From positions 626,001 through 690,000 of the forward strand of contig JACVTC010000084.1 in the NCBI GenBank assembly GCA_016946835.1: a DNA stretch of 64,000 bases. The letters are read 5' to 3'. The position numbers were made by a program, and so were the translations under genes. Shown piece after piece: positions 1-25,409 of the stretch (position 1 is its first letter; each line of letters starts with the position of its first letter). Source of the DNA: Neocallimastix lanati (nom. inval.). Its lineage: Eukaryota; Neocallimastigomycota; Neocallimastigomycetes; Neocallimastigales; Neocallimastigaceae. The notes under the pieces are model-generated. The model did no database searches. It saw only the letters and a list, made by a program, of their open reading frames with translations, and was not told the DNA's origin.

Positions 1-168
1 TGATTTCTTTTTTTTTTTTTTTCGGAAAATAGATATAATACTTGTTTCATTCCATGTACTAGGAAATTCTCCATTCCAAATTCTAGAGAATATCTTCTAT
101 AAACAATTTAAACCAGAAAGCAGAATTATTTTCTGAATTTTTTTCGTCATTAGGAGAAATTAAAAGCT

Positions 169-198
169 TTATTCACTACTTATTGAAGTAGTGAATAA
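169..198. repeat. Perfect inverted repeat (hairpin, 13-bp arms)
   Basis: Positions 169-181 (TTATTCACTACTT) are the exact reverse complement of 186-198, separated by a 4-base loop (182-185, ATTG). The stem is longer than expected by chance and its arms are not simple AT repeats. Its role is unknown; it could be a cruciform, an RNA stem-loop or a relic of a transposon end. Confidence 0.75.
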
Positions 199-521
199 GT
201 TGATATTATAGGATGAATTAACTTTTTCTGATAAGGCAAAATGTTTCCTTCTGAGAGAAGTAAAAACTATATTTATGATTCCTTTTTACTACAATCAATA
301 ACATTAATTGAAGCACGTTGCAAACTATTAACTCTACATTCAGTAAAAGATGTTATTTTATTTCTTCTTTATTACCAACTATTTTTTTTTTTTAATTTTA
401 AAGAATACATCATTAAAATTAGCAATACGTTTTAACTGATAAAAACTTTAATATTTTAATTCTTTCAGAATTTTCTTTATATGTCTTCTCATTTTGGATA
501 ACGAGTAGTTTTGTATTCTCC

Positions 522-760
<239 letters not shown>

Positions 761-969
761 TATTATAATTATTGCGAACTTTAATCTTATTTATTTATTC
801 TTATATAAAATACATGAATACTTTTTAATTTTAATAAAAAATAAAAAAAAAAACACGGAATTAATAAAATAAATAAATATTATTTGTCCAATATGAACAT
901 AATAAAAAATGAAATAGTAACGTGAAATAAAAAGAAATAATCAAAAATAAGTGTATAAATAAATTCAGA

Positions 970-1230
970 AAAAGGTTCATAGGCAACGAACCTCATCTCC
1001 TTATGGATTAGGGTTTGAATTGACTATCTGAAAGAAATTATGGTCTTCTCCTTCAGAGGCATTGGCCCTACTAGCCTGTCTTACTACATTTTCAGCGTTG
1101 ACGCTCCTGGTTAGTATACGCTTATACTTTCGGAATAGTAACCCTTGCCGAGTACTAGCCCAAGGCATAATTTCTGTAAAGAGAGTCATCGCACAAAGAA
1201 TGGCGTTTTTGAATAATCACCAGTAATGAT
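970..1230. other. GC-richer island of unknown origin
   Basis: About 260 bp of normal-complexity sequence stands out from the AT-rich surroundings. It includes a 62-codon open frame on the minus strand (1001-1189), whose product contains the stretch QASRANASEGEDHNFFQIVN. I do not recognise a family. It may be a fragment of a mobile element or pseudogene; nothing shows that it is expressed. Confidence 0.4.
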
Positions 1231-1711
1231 TTGGTTCTTAAACAAAATATTCCATTCCTTTATATAATTAATATTTTACTTTCATATTAAAATTTTAATC
1301 TGTATACGTAATTGTTTATAAATAAAAAAATTTTTTTTAATAATCTTATTTTTTAATGAAGTTATTAATATCATTTAAAATTAAGAAAAAAAAAAATACT
1401 TTTAATTATAATAAATTTATTAACATTACTAATTTATACACAATTTATTTTTTTTTATTTAAATTTTATTTTATTTTTTATTTATAATTTGTGGATTTTT
1501 TTTTTTTTTATTTTCTAATTTTTATTTTATACATAAATATATTTACTTTTACAAGCAATTACAAATAATACTTTCTATAATTTTGTATAGATTTTAATAT
1601 TACACAATAGAATTATTTTTCAATTATTAACTGAAAATATTACTATATAAATAAATTATAAAAAAAATTGTATTTTATTTTATTTTATTTTTTTTATTAA
1701 ATAATAATTAA

Positions 1712-3544
1712 TTAAAATAATACTACTAACAATAATGTCATCAATGTAGCAGTAATTAATGTATTAATTGAATTTAAGGTTATAACACCACTATCCTCGG
1801 TTTTGTTTTTGTCACCACCAGGTTTACTAGTACTATTATTATTGGTATTGTCATTTTCATTATTTTTATTTTCATTATTTTTATTTTCATTATTTTTATT
1901 TTCATTATTTTTATTTTCATCATCAAGATCATCAACAGTAATTATAATCGAATGCTTTGATTTGAAAACAGTGTCAAAATCAATATCATCTGGCCATGCA
2001 ATAACTGGATCGGCTTCATTTGTCTTACTTTTATCTTCCCAATCTTCATGGGTTTCTAAAGTAAGTCTACATTCATCTCCATCTTCAAATAACTTTTGTT
2101 TAACATATCTTTTTTTGGTTGGATCATATGGATCCATTTCATTTTCTGGATCTTCTGGATAGGTATTATGAAGAATGAAATCGTAGAAGTAAAAGACTTC
2201 TTCATAGGCTTCAGCTGCTTCTTTTCCATGTAATTTTTCTGTGATATTCTTCTTTGCTTTAATTTCAGAAATTTGTTGAACCCAGAAACCGTTGATATCA
2301 TTCATTAACATGAATTTTGGGTCAGAGTACACTAATGAACGAACATCTACTAAAACTTCGGTTTCTTCTTCAATTGGAATCTTACAGTTACGATGGACTA
2401 AATATTCACCGGTTAAGTTAAATTCTTTCTTATTATCAATCTTAAATTTAAAGGTACTATCATTCATTGGACGAACTCTAAAGGAGACACCTTCTGGTGG
2501 AGCAGAAATACCACCATCAATGTGAACATAATAGGCAGCATCACCATCTTCTTTAGAAACAAATTTTACACAACCCTTGTCATCACCTGGGTACTTGTAT
2601 TGTTCTCCTTCATAATAGGTAGCTGTTTTATTAGCACTATTTTGACTTTTATGCCAACTCCAGTTTTGGAATTCATTTTGGTTTTTACCTTCTTTAACCA
2701 TAACCGTGGGTTCCTTCTTTAAGAATATTGTATTTCCAATGTAGAGATAGACGGGAAGAACACCATAATTTCTAATAACGAAGTCTGAATATAAAATATT
2801 ACTTGAAATTATTTTTGATTTATTAATATCACCTTTGCATTCTTTCCATCTGGTTGTTGGTTGTTCAAAGTTATCAATTTCAAAATGATATAATAATATT
2901 TCTTCTTTTGTATATTCCGGATCATTATTTATTTCTTCAGATTCAAAGAATAATCTGATATCGACATTTTGTTCCCATAAATCAATATTTTTACTTAAAT
3001 CTAAATTATTAATATCAATAGATTGAAGATCAATGTTTTCATGATTTAAATCCTCTGGATTAATACCTAAATTTTTAAAGCTTCCATCTTCATTTAATTC
3101 GACAATACCATCATCAACTAAATCAGTTACACGTGGTGGAACTATTTTCATTTCTGATTTAATCTTATGAAAACTAGTAAGTTCAATTGGTTCTTCCTTA
3201 TCATTTCCAATGACACTGAAGACAATACTTGAATAATTACCATTTTTTGGTCTTCCAGGAATATACAAAACTAATGGATAATTTCTTGCAACATCAACAA
3301 TATCATTACTGGAAGCTGCTTCTTCTCTTTTAGCTCCCTCTGTACTATTATCATCAGAATCATTAAATGGGAAAAATACTTTAGCATGATTGGAACCCTT
3401 TATATCTTTAATATCATTCCAGTAATTTGGAAGATGTCTTTGTCCACGTCCATAGAATGCAAGATTACCGATAATATCCGTAGTTGCTTTAGTATATAAA
3501 AAGCACAACGTCGCGACTATAACAATTTTCGATGCAATTCGCAT
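1712..3544 (-). CDS. Secreted, probably GPI-anchored protein of unknown function
   Basis: A single-exon frame of 610 codons. An in-frame ATG exists at 3628, but it is followed by a poly-Phe run encoded by a homopolymer, so I take the ATG at 3544, which starts directly with a signal peptide (MRIASKIVIVATLCFLYTKA). The body is acidic, with many N-glycosylation sequons (NDS, NST, NYS, NWS, NKT, NLT, NIT). Near the C-terminus lies a five-residue tandem repeat of the NNENK type, encoded by a 15-bp DNA repeat at about 1858-1920. A Ser/Thr/Gly/Asn-rich spacer and a terminal hydrophobic segment of about 18 residues (LITATLMTLLLVVLF) follow. This layout (signal peptide, glycosylated ectodomain, low-complexity stalk, hydrophobic tail without charged end) is typical of GPI-anchored fungal wall or surface proteins. 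No catalytic motif or known domain was recognised. The secretion call is firm; the anchor is inferred. Confidence 0.85.
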   Translation of the reverse strand: MRIASKIVIVATLCFLYTKATTDIIGNLAFYGRGQRHLPNYWNDIKDIKGSNHAKVFFPFNDSDDNSTEGAKREEAASSNDIVDVARNYPLVLYIPGRPKNGNYSSIVFSVIGNDKEEPIELTSFHKIKSEMKIVPPRVTDLVDDGIVELNEDGSFKNLGINPEDLNHENIDLQSIDINNLDLSKNIDLWEQNVDIRLFFESEEINNDPEYTKEEILLYHFEIDNFEQPTTRWKECKGDINKSKIISSNILYSDFVIRNYGVLPVYLYIGNTIFLKKEPTVMVKEGKNQNEFQNWSWHKSQNSANKTATYYEGEQYKYPGDDKGCVKFVSKEDGDAAYYVHIDGGISAPPEGVSFRVRPMNDSTFKFKIDNKKEFNLTGEYLVHRNCKIPIEEETEVLVDVRSLVYSDPKFMLMNDINGFWVQQISEIKAKKNITEKLHGKEAAEAYEEVFYFYDFILHNTYPEDPENEMDPYDPTKKRYVKQKLFEDGDECRLTLETHEDWEDKSKTNEADPVIAWPDDIDFDTVFKSKHSIIITVDDLDDENKNNENKNNENKNNENKNNENDNTNNNSTSKPGGDKNKTEDSGVITLNSINTLITATLMTLLLVVLF

Positions 3545-3584
3545 TTTTGATTGATTTCTATGTGAATTCTTACTAATTTCTAAC

Positions 3585-3628
<44 letters not shown>

Positions 3629-3654
3629 TTTAAAAATAATTATATTAATACAAT

Positions 3655-3691
<37 letters not shown>

Positions 3692-3951
3692 TAAAAATAA
3701 TAATTAAAAATTTAAAAGTAAATTTATATATATTAAAAATAAGGATAATAGGAATAATATTCTAAATTATATATATATATGATAAGACTTCGCTTATAAT
3801 TTATTATTTAATATTTATTTATTTTTTTTTTAATAACAATATAAATATATATAATTATTTTATAATTTATTTAATTAATTTATTATTAATAATATCACTC
3901 ATAATAACAAATGATTTTTTTCTTCTATTAAATTTTTAAATATATATTTTG

Positions 3952-3987
<36 letters not shown>

Positions 3988-4454
3988 TATACTAATTTAA
4001 TATTAATTAATTTTTATAAAAACTTACTATTTCAAATATATTTTTTCTAAAATGTATGTTCTATTACTTATTACAATTAATTAATTAACTAATTAATTAA
4101 TTATTAGATAAATAAATAAATAAATAAATAAAAAAAGGAAAAGAAATAAATTATGGGTTGTAAAGATAAATATCATTATTTATATGTTTTTCCTTTGTTT
4201 ATTTAATAATTATTTGTTATTATTTGTTAATTTTTTTTTTTTTTTAAAAAAAAAAAAAGTTTATATTTTGAACTTTAAAAATCTAAAGTAAAATCGCCGA
4301 GACAAAAAAAAAATAAAATTTTATATATTATTAAAAAAAAATGTTTATTTATTTTATTATTTAACCTAATAATATTATTTATAATAATTTTTAGTATTAA
4401 TAATATTGTTTTTTTTTTTTTTTAAGTATTAAATAATTTTAATATTAATAATTA

Positions 4455-4503
<49 letters not shown>

Positions 4504-5079
4504 AATACACAATATTTAATCAAAGTTTATTAATTAACATATTATTTTATCCTTAGATAAGTTAGAAACATTAGAAATGAAAAATTCTATTTTTAAAAAT
4601 TTAAAAAATTTTAAAAACTTTTATATCTTAAAATTCTTATTCTAATAAACAATTATATATATTTATTCTATTAAAATTTATCCTTTTTTTTTAAATTAAT
4701 CTACATTATTCTTTTAAAGGTATAAAAAAAATTGTATAAACTAAATATTCGATAATATATGAAATTTTATTTATATTTCTTCTTATTATTTTATATTAAA
4801 TATATATTATTAATAAAATAATATATGTAAAAATAAAATAAAATAAAATAAAAACTATTAACATAAAACCTAACCTATTTTTAATTACATTCAACTTTAA
4901 TATATATAAAAATGAACAATGAAAATACAAAAGAAATGAGTTAAATAAAATATCAAGAAAATCTAAGGGAATTCATAATGTTTAAACTGAAAAGGAATTG
5001 ATAAACCAATTGTTCTTCCTGAAAATAAAAGTAATATATTAAAATCTCCTTAGAGATTTCATTAGAAATGTTTAATATA

Positions 5080-5132
<53 letters not shown>

Positions 5133-6806
5133 TTTACAGTAAAGATTGATAACTTTTAAAATAATAAATAAATTAATATTTAAAATTGAAAAAAAAAAAA
5201 TTATTCATTTCATAATTAATATTATATATAGGGTCAAGTGCTGAATCACATGTTTTTTTTTTTTTTTTTTTTTTTTTTCTAGTTTTATAAAGAAAAGAAC
5301 TTATGAAACTAAATAATATTACTTTACATAATGTATAATATTGAACAACATTAAAAAGAAATGAATAAATTAAAGGAAATAGAAAAAAATTAAAAAACAG
5401 AAAACAGAAAAACAACATAAGAAGCATCAAAATCAAAATTGAAAAGAAAAAAAGTATAATAAGAAAATTAACAAAAGAAGAGATTGAAAATTAATATAAA
5501 GATCAAATTAGTACAGAAAATAAGGTTTATATATAAGCTGGATAAAGAAAAGATTTCAATTATAATATGGGATTGGTCATTAATCATTAACAAACGATTA
5601 TAAGTACTGACACACATACTAGAGCTATCCTGTAATTAGCATCAAAATTATATATTAAAATCTGAAATTCTCTATCAAATTAATTGGTATCAAAAATGTC
5701 ATAATATCTTTTTTTTTTTTTTTTTTTTTTTATTATGCCTCAATACCTTGGATTTTTAATTACGTGGATGTTCAAATGGATCAATAATTGCTTATTATTT
5801 AGGAGAACAAGAAGAATAATGGGAAATGGAGGAAAAGGGAACACAAACATTTATTAATGTAAATTAATGTAATCTGTCTTCTTTAATGAAATTAAAGATT
5901 ATTGATAATGGGTGGTAATAAATGTATTAAAAAATTCATAGCGATAAAAAAAAAAGGAAACAATAAAAAAAAGTGTTTTAGTAAAGCAGCAAATGAATTT
6001 TGGAAATTTAATTTTTTGGTAATGGAATAAATATAATAAATAAATGGAATGAAAAAAAATGTTTATTTAAATCTTATCTATATTTCTTCAATTCACATAA
6101 TTTTCATAGAGCGAATTTTAAACAATAAGAAAAGAAAAATTATTTTTGTAAAAAAGAAATAATTAATACTATTTAAAATCTATCTGTATTTTTTATTCGT
6201 TAATGAAATATAAATTCAATATATAAAAAAGAAAGAATAAATTCGAAATAATAATAACAATAATAATAAATAAATCAATTAATAAAAATAATATTAAAAA
6301 CTCCAGATGAATAAATATACAAAATTTTTTTTACAAAATTTTTTTTACAATTGTAATTTGTAAGTAAATAAATTAATAAAAAAAAAATTAAAAACTCTAA
6401 ATGAATGTACAAAATTTTTATTTATTATAAAATTTTATTTATTAATTTATTTATTTTATATTTATTTATTTTATATTTATTTATTTTTTTATAATACACG
6501 TATTATTATTAATTTTTTTAATAATAATATTTATGAAAAATAAAGTTTATGAAATTTTTATTTTATAAAGATTGATAAATAATAATAGATTTATATGGAT
6601 ATAATTGCTTTTTTTTTTTTTTTTCGCTAATTTTTATCATAAATATTTTTTTAGGTTATTTAGGTTTTACTGCGAATTATACATAAATTTCAAATTATTT
6701 GGGTTTTAATGAACTATTTATATAAATTAAAATTGGATTAAAAAGGAAATTTAATAAGCCAATATTTAATTAATAAAATATATTAAAATAAATATAAATA
6801 TATTAT
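3545..6806. other. Intergenic, no gene seen
   Basis: Extremely AT-rich with homopolymer runs (for example about 3657-3688, 3957-3985, 4460-4502, 5097-5125 and 5253-5278), (AT)n and (AAAT)n tracts. The open frame at 5173-5436 on the minus strand is poly-Lys/Phe low complexity and is not supported. The stretch 5540-5900 is somewhat more complex but shows no coding signal. Confidence 0.7.
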
Positions 6807-7686
6807 TTACATGAATATTACTGCGAGATAAATTATTATTAAAACAGATGTAATAGAGATAACAAATGAAATATATTTGTATATCTACAATAATAAAAAT
6901 AAAAAAAATTATATATATATAATTAGTATATATATATATTAATCTTATGCTAATATATTTAATAGAATAAAATATCTAAAATACATTTCTTATTGATTTT
7001 CCTTTTTCTATTGCTGTTGAAAGTTGTTCATTTCCTTCTTCAACTTGAAACTCGGCATCTTCCACTTTAATTCCAATATCATAAATTTTTTCATTTTGAC
7101 TATCTAGCATAATTTGAATCTCCTTTGAAAGCATATATAAATCCTATACATATTATAATTTAATTTAATTTAAATATAAATATAATATTAATCTTTAAAA
7201 AAGTATTTTACTTTTTATTAAATATTATTAATTTCATTCAAAATTTACTGAAATAGATCTTTCTATTGATTTCATGTTCTGATATACTGTTTGGGCTTCA
7301 TTATACTGTTTTTTTTTACCATCTAAGCTAGAAGATAATAACTAATATATACATTCATACATAAAATACTTTTTAATTTCAATTATTTTCGAAATTAAAT
7401 AGTAAATACTATAATATTATACTATAATATGAATTACCTCATTTGCAAATATTTGAGTGTGTCTATCAATATTTTTATTAATTGTAAAATCTTCATTAGG
7501 ATTAACAATATTATGTTGTCTAATAATTCTTTCCTGCAATCTTTGTTCATAATCATGCTGAATTAATGTGAAATTCTTAATGAATTCTTTAACTTTATTC
7601 ATTATTATTTTTTGTTGCGATTTCCTCATTAAAACTTCGGATTCAGTAAGATTCATTCTAGAATTTTCATAATTCAATCCTAAATG

Positions 7687-7735
<49 letters not shown>

Positions 7736-8410
7736 AATGACATCATTACAATATTTATAATATATATTAATAATGTAGTCGTTTAATTTTATTATATACC
7801 CTTAATTTCATTTATAATAAATTGGACTTTTGAATTTGTTGTATTTATCATATCATCAATTATGTTATTAGTTTTAGCTAACAATTGTTATAAAAATTTA
7901 GAAATTGTAAATATATATATATATATATATATATGCTTAGTTATTATATAATATAGATATAAAATTATAAATGAATATATTATATTTTATTTTATACCAA
8001 TTTCATTTTCTTTAAACATATTTATAAGAACTTTTTTTTGTAAATTTTTAATTAAATTTACATTCTTATAACATTCATTTATATTGGATTTCAGTTGATT
8101 AATCTTATATATATGACATAATTATATTCATAATACATAATAAGTACATATAAATTATATATCAATATAATATTATTAATTATATAAAATAGTACTTTAT
8201 TAAAAAATAATGTATCATAATCTGCTCGTCTATCATCTATGTCTATCTCAAATAGTGTTTCAGAACTTCCTTCCTGCATATATGAATATATACAATTATT
8301 AAATTCATTAAGTAACTCTTTATAATTTTTAGTTTATAATATTTTTTTTTATTAAATTTATATTTTACATCAGAATATTCAAGCTCTAATAATCTATCTC
8401 TTACTGCCAT
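6807..8410 (-). CDS. Syntaxin, plasma-membrane type Qa-SNARE (8 exons)
   Basis: Spliced model, all GT-AG and phase-consistent: exons 8410-8369, 8273-8196, 8103-7998, 7877-7800, 7679-7438, 7341-7249, 7143-6985 and 6884-6807, giving 291 aa, very close to the size of yeast Sso1. The N-terminus MAVRDRLLELEYSDE resembles other syntaxins. Exons 2-5 encode the Habc three-helix region. Exons 6 and 7 encode the SNARE motif (about residues 195-260), with the zero-layer glutamine as Q229 in LDSQNEK. The last exon encodes a tail anchor (about residues 267-291, IYKYISFVISITSVL...). The QIF...LL run before the SNARE motif resembles Sso1. It should drive fusion of secretory vesicles with the plasma membrane together with SNAP-25 and VAMP partners. 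Introns are 92-120 nt; the one at 7680-7799 contains a homopolymer of about 45 bases. Subtype beyond syntaxin is inferred. Confidence 0.9.
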
Positions 8411-8735
8411 TTTTTTTTTTGGTTATTTTACTACTAATTCAATATAATTTGATTATAAAATTTAAAGGTTTTTTTTTTTTATTAATATATTAAAAAATAT
8501 CAAAATAAATGATTCGAAATTTATATAATTTTTTATTTTTATTTTTGTTTATAAATTAATATGCAATCTTTTGTTCTTGTTTGGTTTTATTATTATTATT
8601 TTTTTTCTCTTTTTTTTTGGATTCTAAATTTTAATTAATATTAAAATAAATGTACAATAATAATAAATAATAAATAATAAATAATAATAATAATAGTAAT
8701 AATGATAATGATAATGATAATAATAGAGTTTTCGC

Positions 8736-8769
<34 letters not shown>

Positions 8770-9487
8770 AATAGAATTAATTTTTAATAAATTTATAATA
8801 TAAATAAAAAAAAAATTTCAAAATTTAAATTTTTTTAATTTAATATAAATTTTTAAAATAGTCTAATTAGTTTAAGGTTGTTATATGATATAGTAAAATT
8901 CATATTTCATTATTTATTTATCTTTAATATATATAGTTGACTTACTATAATAATATTTTCGATTTAAAAAAAAAAAAATTTATTTTAAATATACTGTGAT
9001 AATAATATTTTTGATTTAAAAAAAAAAAAAAAAAATTATTTTTAAATATACTATAATAATAATATTTTGGATTTAAAAAAAAAATTATTTTTAAATAAAT
9101 TATATTTATTATTTGTTATTAAATTTTATTTGTTAATTAATTTAACTAAATGATAATAATTGATAGAACTTTCATAATTAAAATTCTAATGTAACAAAAT
9201 CAAGATAAATATTAAAATATCAAATATAATATTAATTGAAAATTGAAAATTATATTAAATATAAAATAGTAGAACTAAAATAAAAACATAAAATAAAAAA
9301 ATTAAAAAAAAAAAATATCCAAAATTAATTGTTTATGATATTGAAAAAAAAAATTAAATAACAATAAAATAAAAAAAAAAAAAAAAAAGCTACATGGTTT
9401 TAAAAAATGAATAAAAAAAAAGAAAAAAAGATATAAAAAAAAATAGTAGTTTTTTTTATTATATATTAAATATAAATTATTATAAAA
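8411..9487. other. Intergenic between syntaxin and dynein genes
   Basis: No gene seen. AT-rich with (AAT)n, (GATAAT)n and (CTTTT)n tracts around 8650-8770 and the tandem repeat listed separately. It must hold the upstream region of the syntaxin gene and the 3' region of the dynein gene, but no specific promoter or poly(A) element can be defended. Confidence 0.7.
8944..9096. repeat. Three tandem copies of a 52-57 bp unit
   Basis: The core TAATATTTT(C/T/G)GATTTAAA followed by an A-run and TTATTTTAAATA recurs at about 8950, 9002 and 9059. Differences in spacing come from the A-homopolymer length and a few substitutions. It lies in the intergenic region between the syntaxin and dynein genes. Confidence 0.75.
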
Positions 9488-23195
<13,708 letters not shown>

Positions 23196-23400
23196 AATTT
23201 TAATTTCTGACTCATTTATTCTTCTTTATTAATTTATATATTATTAAAATTATTGTTATTATTGATTATTAATATTATCAATTATTAATATTATCAATTA
23301 TTAATATTATTAATTAATATTATTATTAGTTATTATAAATTATGTGTTATTATTTAAAAAAGCATATTTATACAAAATTATATTCCGTTATATTATTTAA

Positions 23401-23685
23401 TTACTCGTTATCATGGCTTAATTTTTTTTTCTTTATATTTCCTCTAATACTATCATTTGTTGATAATAAATGCTTAATATCTAAATTAACCGCTGTGGGG
23501 CTATAATTATTAGCAATAGAATCTGATGTAGATCTTTGATATTGATCTTCTTTAAAAGGAGAAGCCTTTGTTCTTGAAAAATACTTTAATAATGGCGGAT
23601 ATCGAGAGTGATCGTATACTTCTTTAACCTAATTATTATTTTTGGTATATATTATTTATAAATATATAATTATATAAGTTATTTA

Positions 23686-23716
<31 letters not shown>

Positions 23717-24218
23717 TTTAAAATTTCTAAAATATAATATATGTTTATATAATTATATACCTGCTCCTCGGAATTTTCTTTATCTACTATTTTATCTTTT
23801 TTCTTTTCTATGATAAATTTTAATTAAATAAATTTTATAAATAATTTCATTCAAAAAAAAAAAAAAAAAAAAAAAAATATATGTGTATATATATATATAT
23901 ATCACATCTATTAATAATACCTGTACTATTATCAGCTTGACTTAAAACATTTCTATAATTAAAATTTTTCTATATATTTTTTACAAAAATAAATAAAAAT
24001 TATGCACAATGGTATTTTAATTAAGTATCAGTTTTTATTATTTTAAATTTTTTATTTTATATTTAATAAATATATGATTTTACTTTTATAGTATCAAAAC
24101 TTTTATTAACTTCTCTATTTAAAGGATCTATAGTTAAAATATCATCATCTATTTCATCATCCGATAATAAGGATTCTTCATTCGATGATATATTATAAGA
24201 TTCATTTTCGGAATTCAT
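23401..24218 (-). CDS. Small hypothetical protein, 4 exons, 152 aa
   Basis: Spliced model: 24218-24084, 23969-23921, 23807-23761 and 23628-23401, giving 153 codons including the stop. All introns are GT-AG, about 110-130 nt, and the three junctions close in phase (0, 1, 0). The protein starts MNSENESYNISSNEESLLSD, is rich in Asp/Glu/Ser at the N-terminus, has a basic KKK patch in the middle, and then a more ordered segment (VYDHSRYPPLLKYFSRTKAS...). The C-terminus carries a basic KKKK cluster that could be a nuclear signal. I recognise no family. Its stop lies about 200 bp upstream of the dynein start, on the same strand. The exon structure and non-repetitive composition support a real gene; the function is unknown. 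Confidence 0.65.
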
Positions 24219-24398
24219 TACTTCTTAAAAGTAAATATATGTTTATAATGATTTTAAATTTAAATGAAAATTTTTTATAATTTTATTTAAATAAAAATAT
24301 TATTAATAAACATATATAATTTACAAAATTAATAATAATAATAATAGCAACAATAATATATCAAACTATAAAATAAAATAAAATAAAAAAAAATAAAA

Positions 24399-24434
<36 letters not shown>

Positions 24435-24595
24435 ATAAAAAAAATAAAAATAAAAAATAAAAAATTAATAATAAATAGCATATATATATATTATATTTTA
24501 TATTTTAAATATTATTAATAGAATATAGAATCAATTATGTTAATATTTTAAAATTTTGGAGAAATTATATAATTTTTATAGTTATAACCTTAATT

Positions 24596-24626
<31 letters not shown>

Positions 24627-24747
24627 AATGAAAATATTATTTTCCATTAATAATATTAATATTTTAATGATATATTCAAGAATCATGTACTTTTCTTTTT
24701 TTATACAAATTTAAATTTACCTATATCTATATATAAATTTTAATATT

Positions 24748-24800
<53 letters not shown>

Positions 24801-25409
24801 ATTATACAATAAAATTATAAAATATTGTTTTTTTTTTTTTTTTTAATTTAATATATGATTATATACTTATTATATTTTATTTTTATCAATATTTTAATTA
24901 AAATAAAAAAATAATAAAAAAAAATAAAAAATTACAAACGAAAAACTTTTAAGATCATATTTTTATCTTAACTATTTCTAATAATAATGTTTCCTTTATA
25001 CCTTTATATTTAGTTTATTTATTCTATGATTTTATTTATTATTTTTCTTTTATTGGTAATTTCTAGTTTGATTTAAATAATTTAATTTTTTTATTATTAT
25101 TTTATTTTATTTTATTTTAATTTTTTTTTTTTTTTTTTATCTTTTTTCTTTATTAAAATTTATTTGCTTTTAATGTTTTATTTTATTTTATTTTATTTTT
25201 TTATAAATTAATAAAATCTTATAAATAATAATAATATAATATATATGTGCAATTGTACAATTTATAATCTATTATTTAAATTTATAAATTTATAAATTTA
25301 TATATATATATATATATATATACCTTATTTTGTAAAATAAAAATTATATATATATATATTTGGAATAATTGATAATTATTTTCAGCATTATTCAATTTAT
25401 TAACTATGC
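24219..25409. other. Intergenic between GCN1 and the small gene
   Basis: No gene seen. Long A and T homopolymers (about 24402-24432, 24600-24626, 24751-24796), (TTTTA)n and (TA)n tracts. Nothing else is supported. Confidence 0.75.

Noticed and set aside
241-435. 64-codon open frame near the window start
   Set aside because: No family, no splice context and low-complexity ends; it could be chance.
5173-5436. 87-codon minus-strand frame
   Set aside because: Driven by A/T homopolymers (Lys and Phe runs) with no homology.
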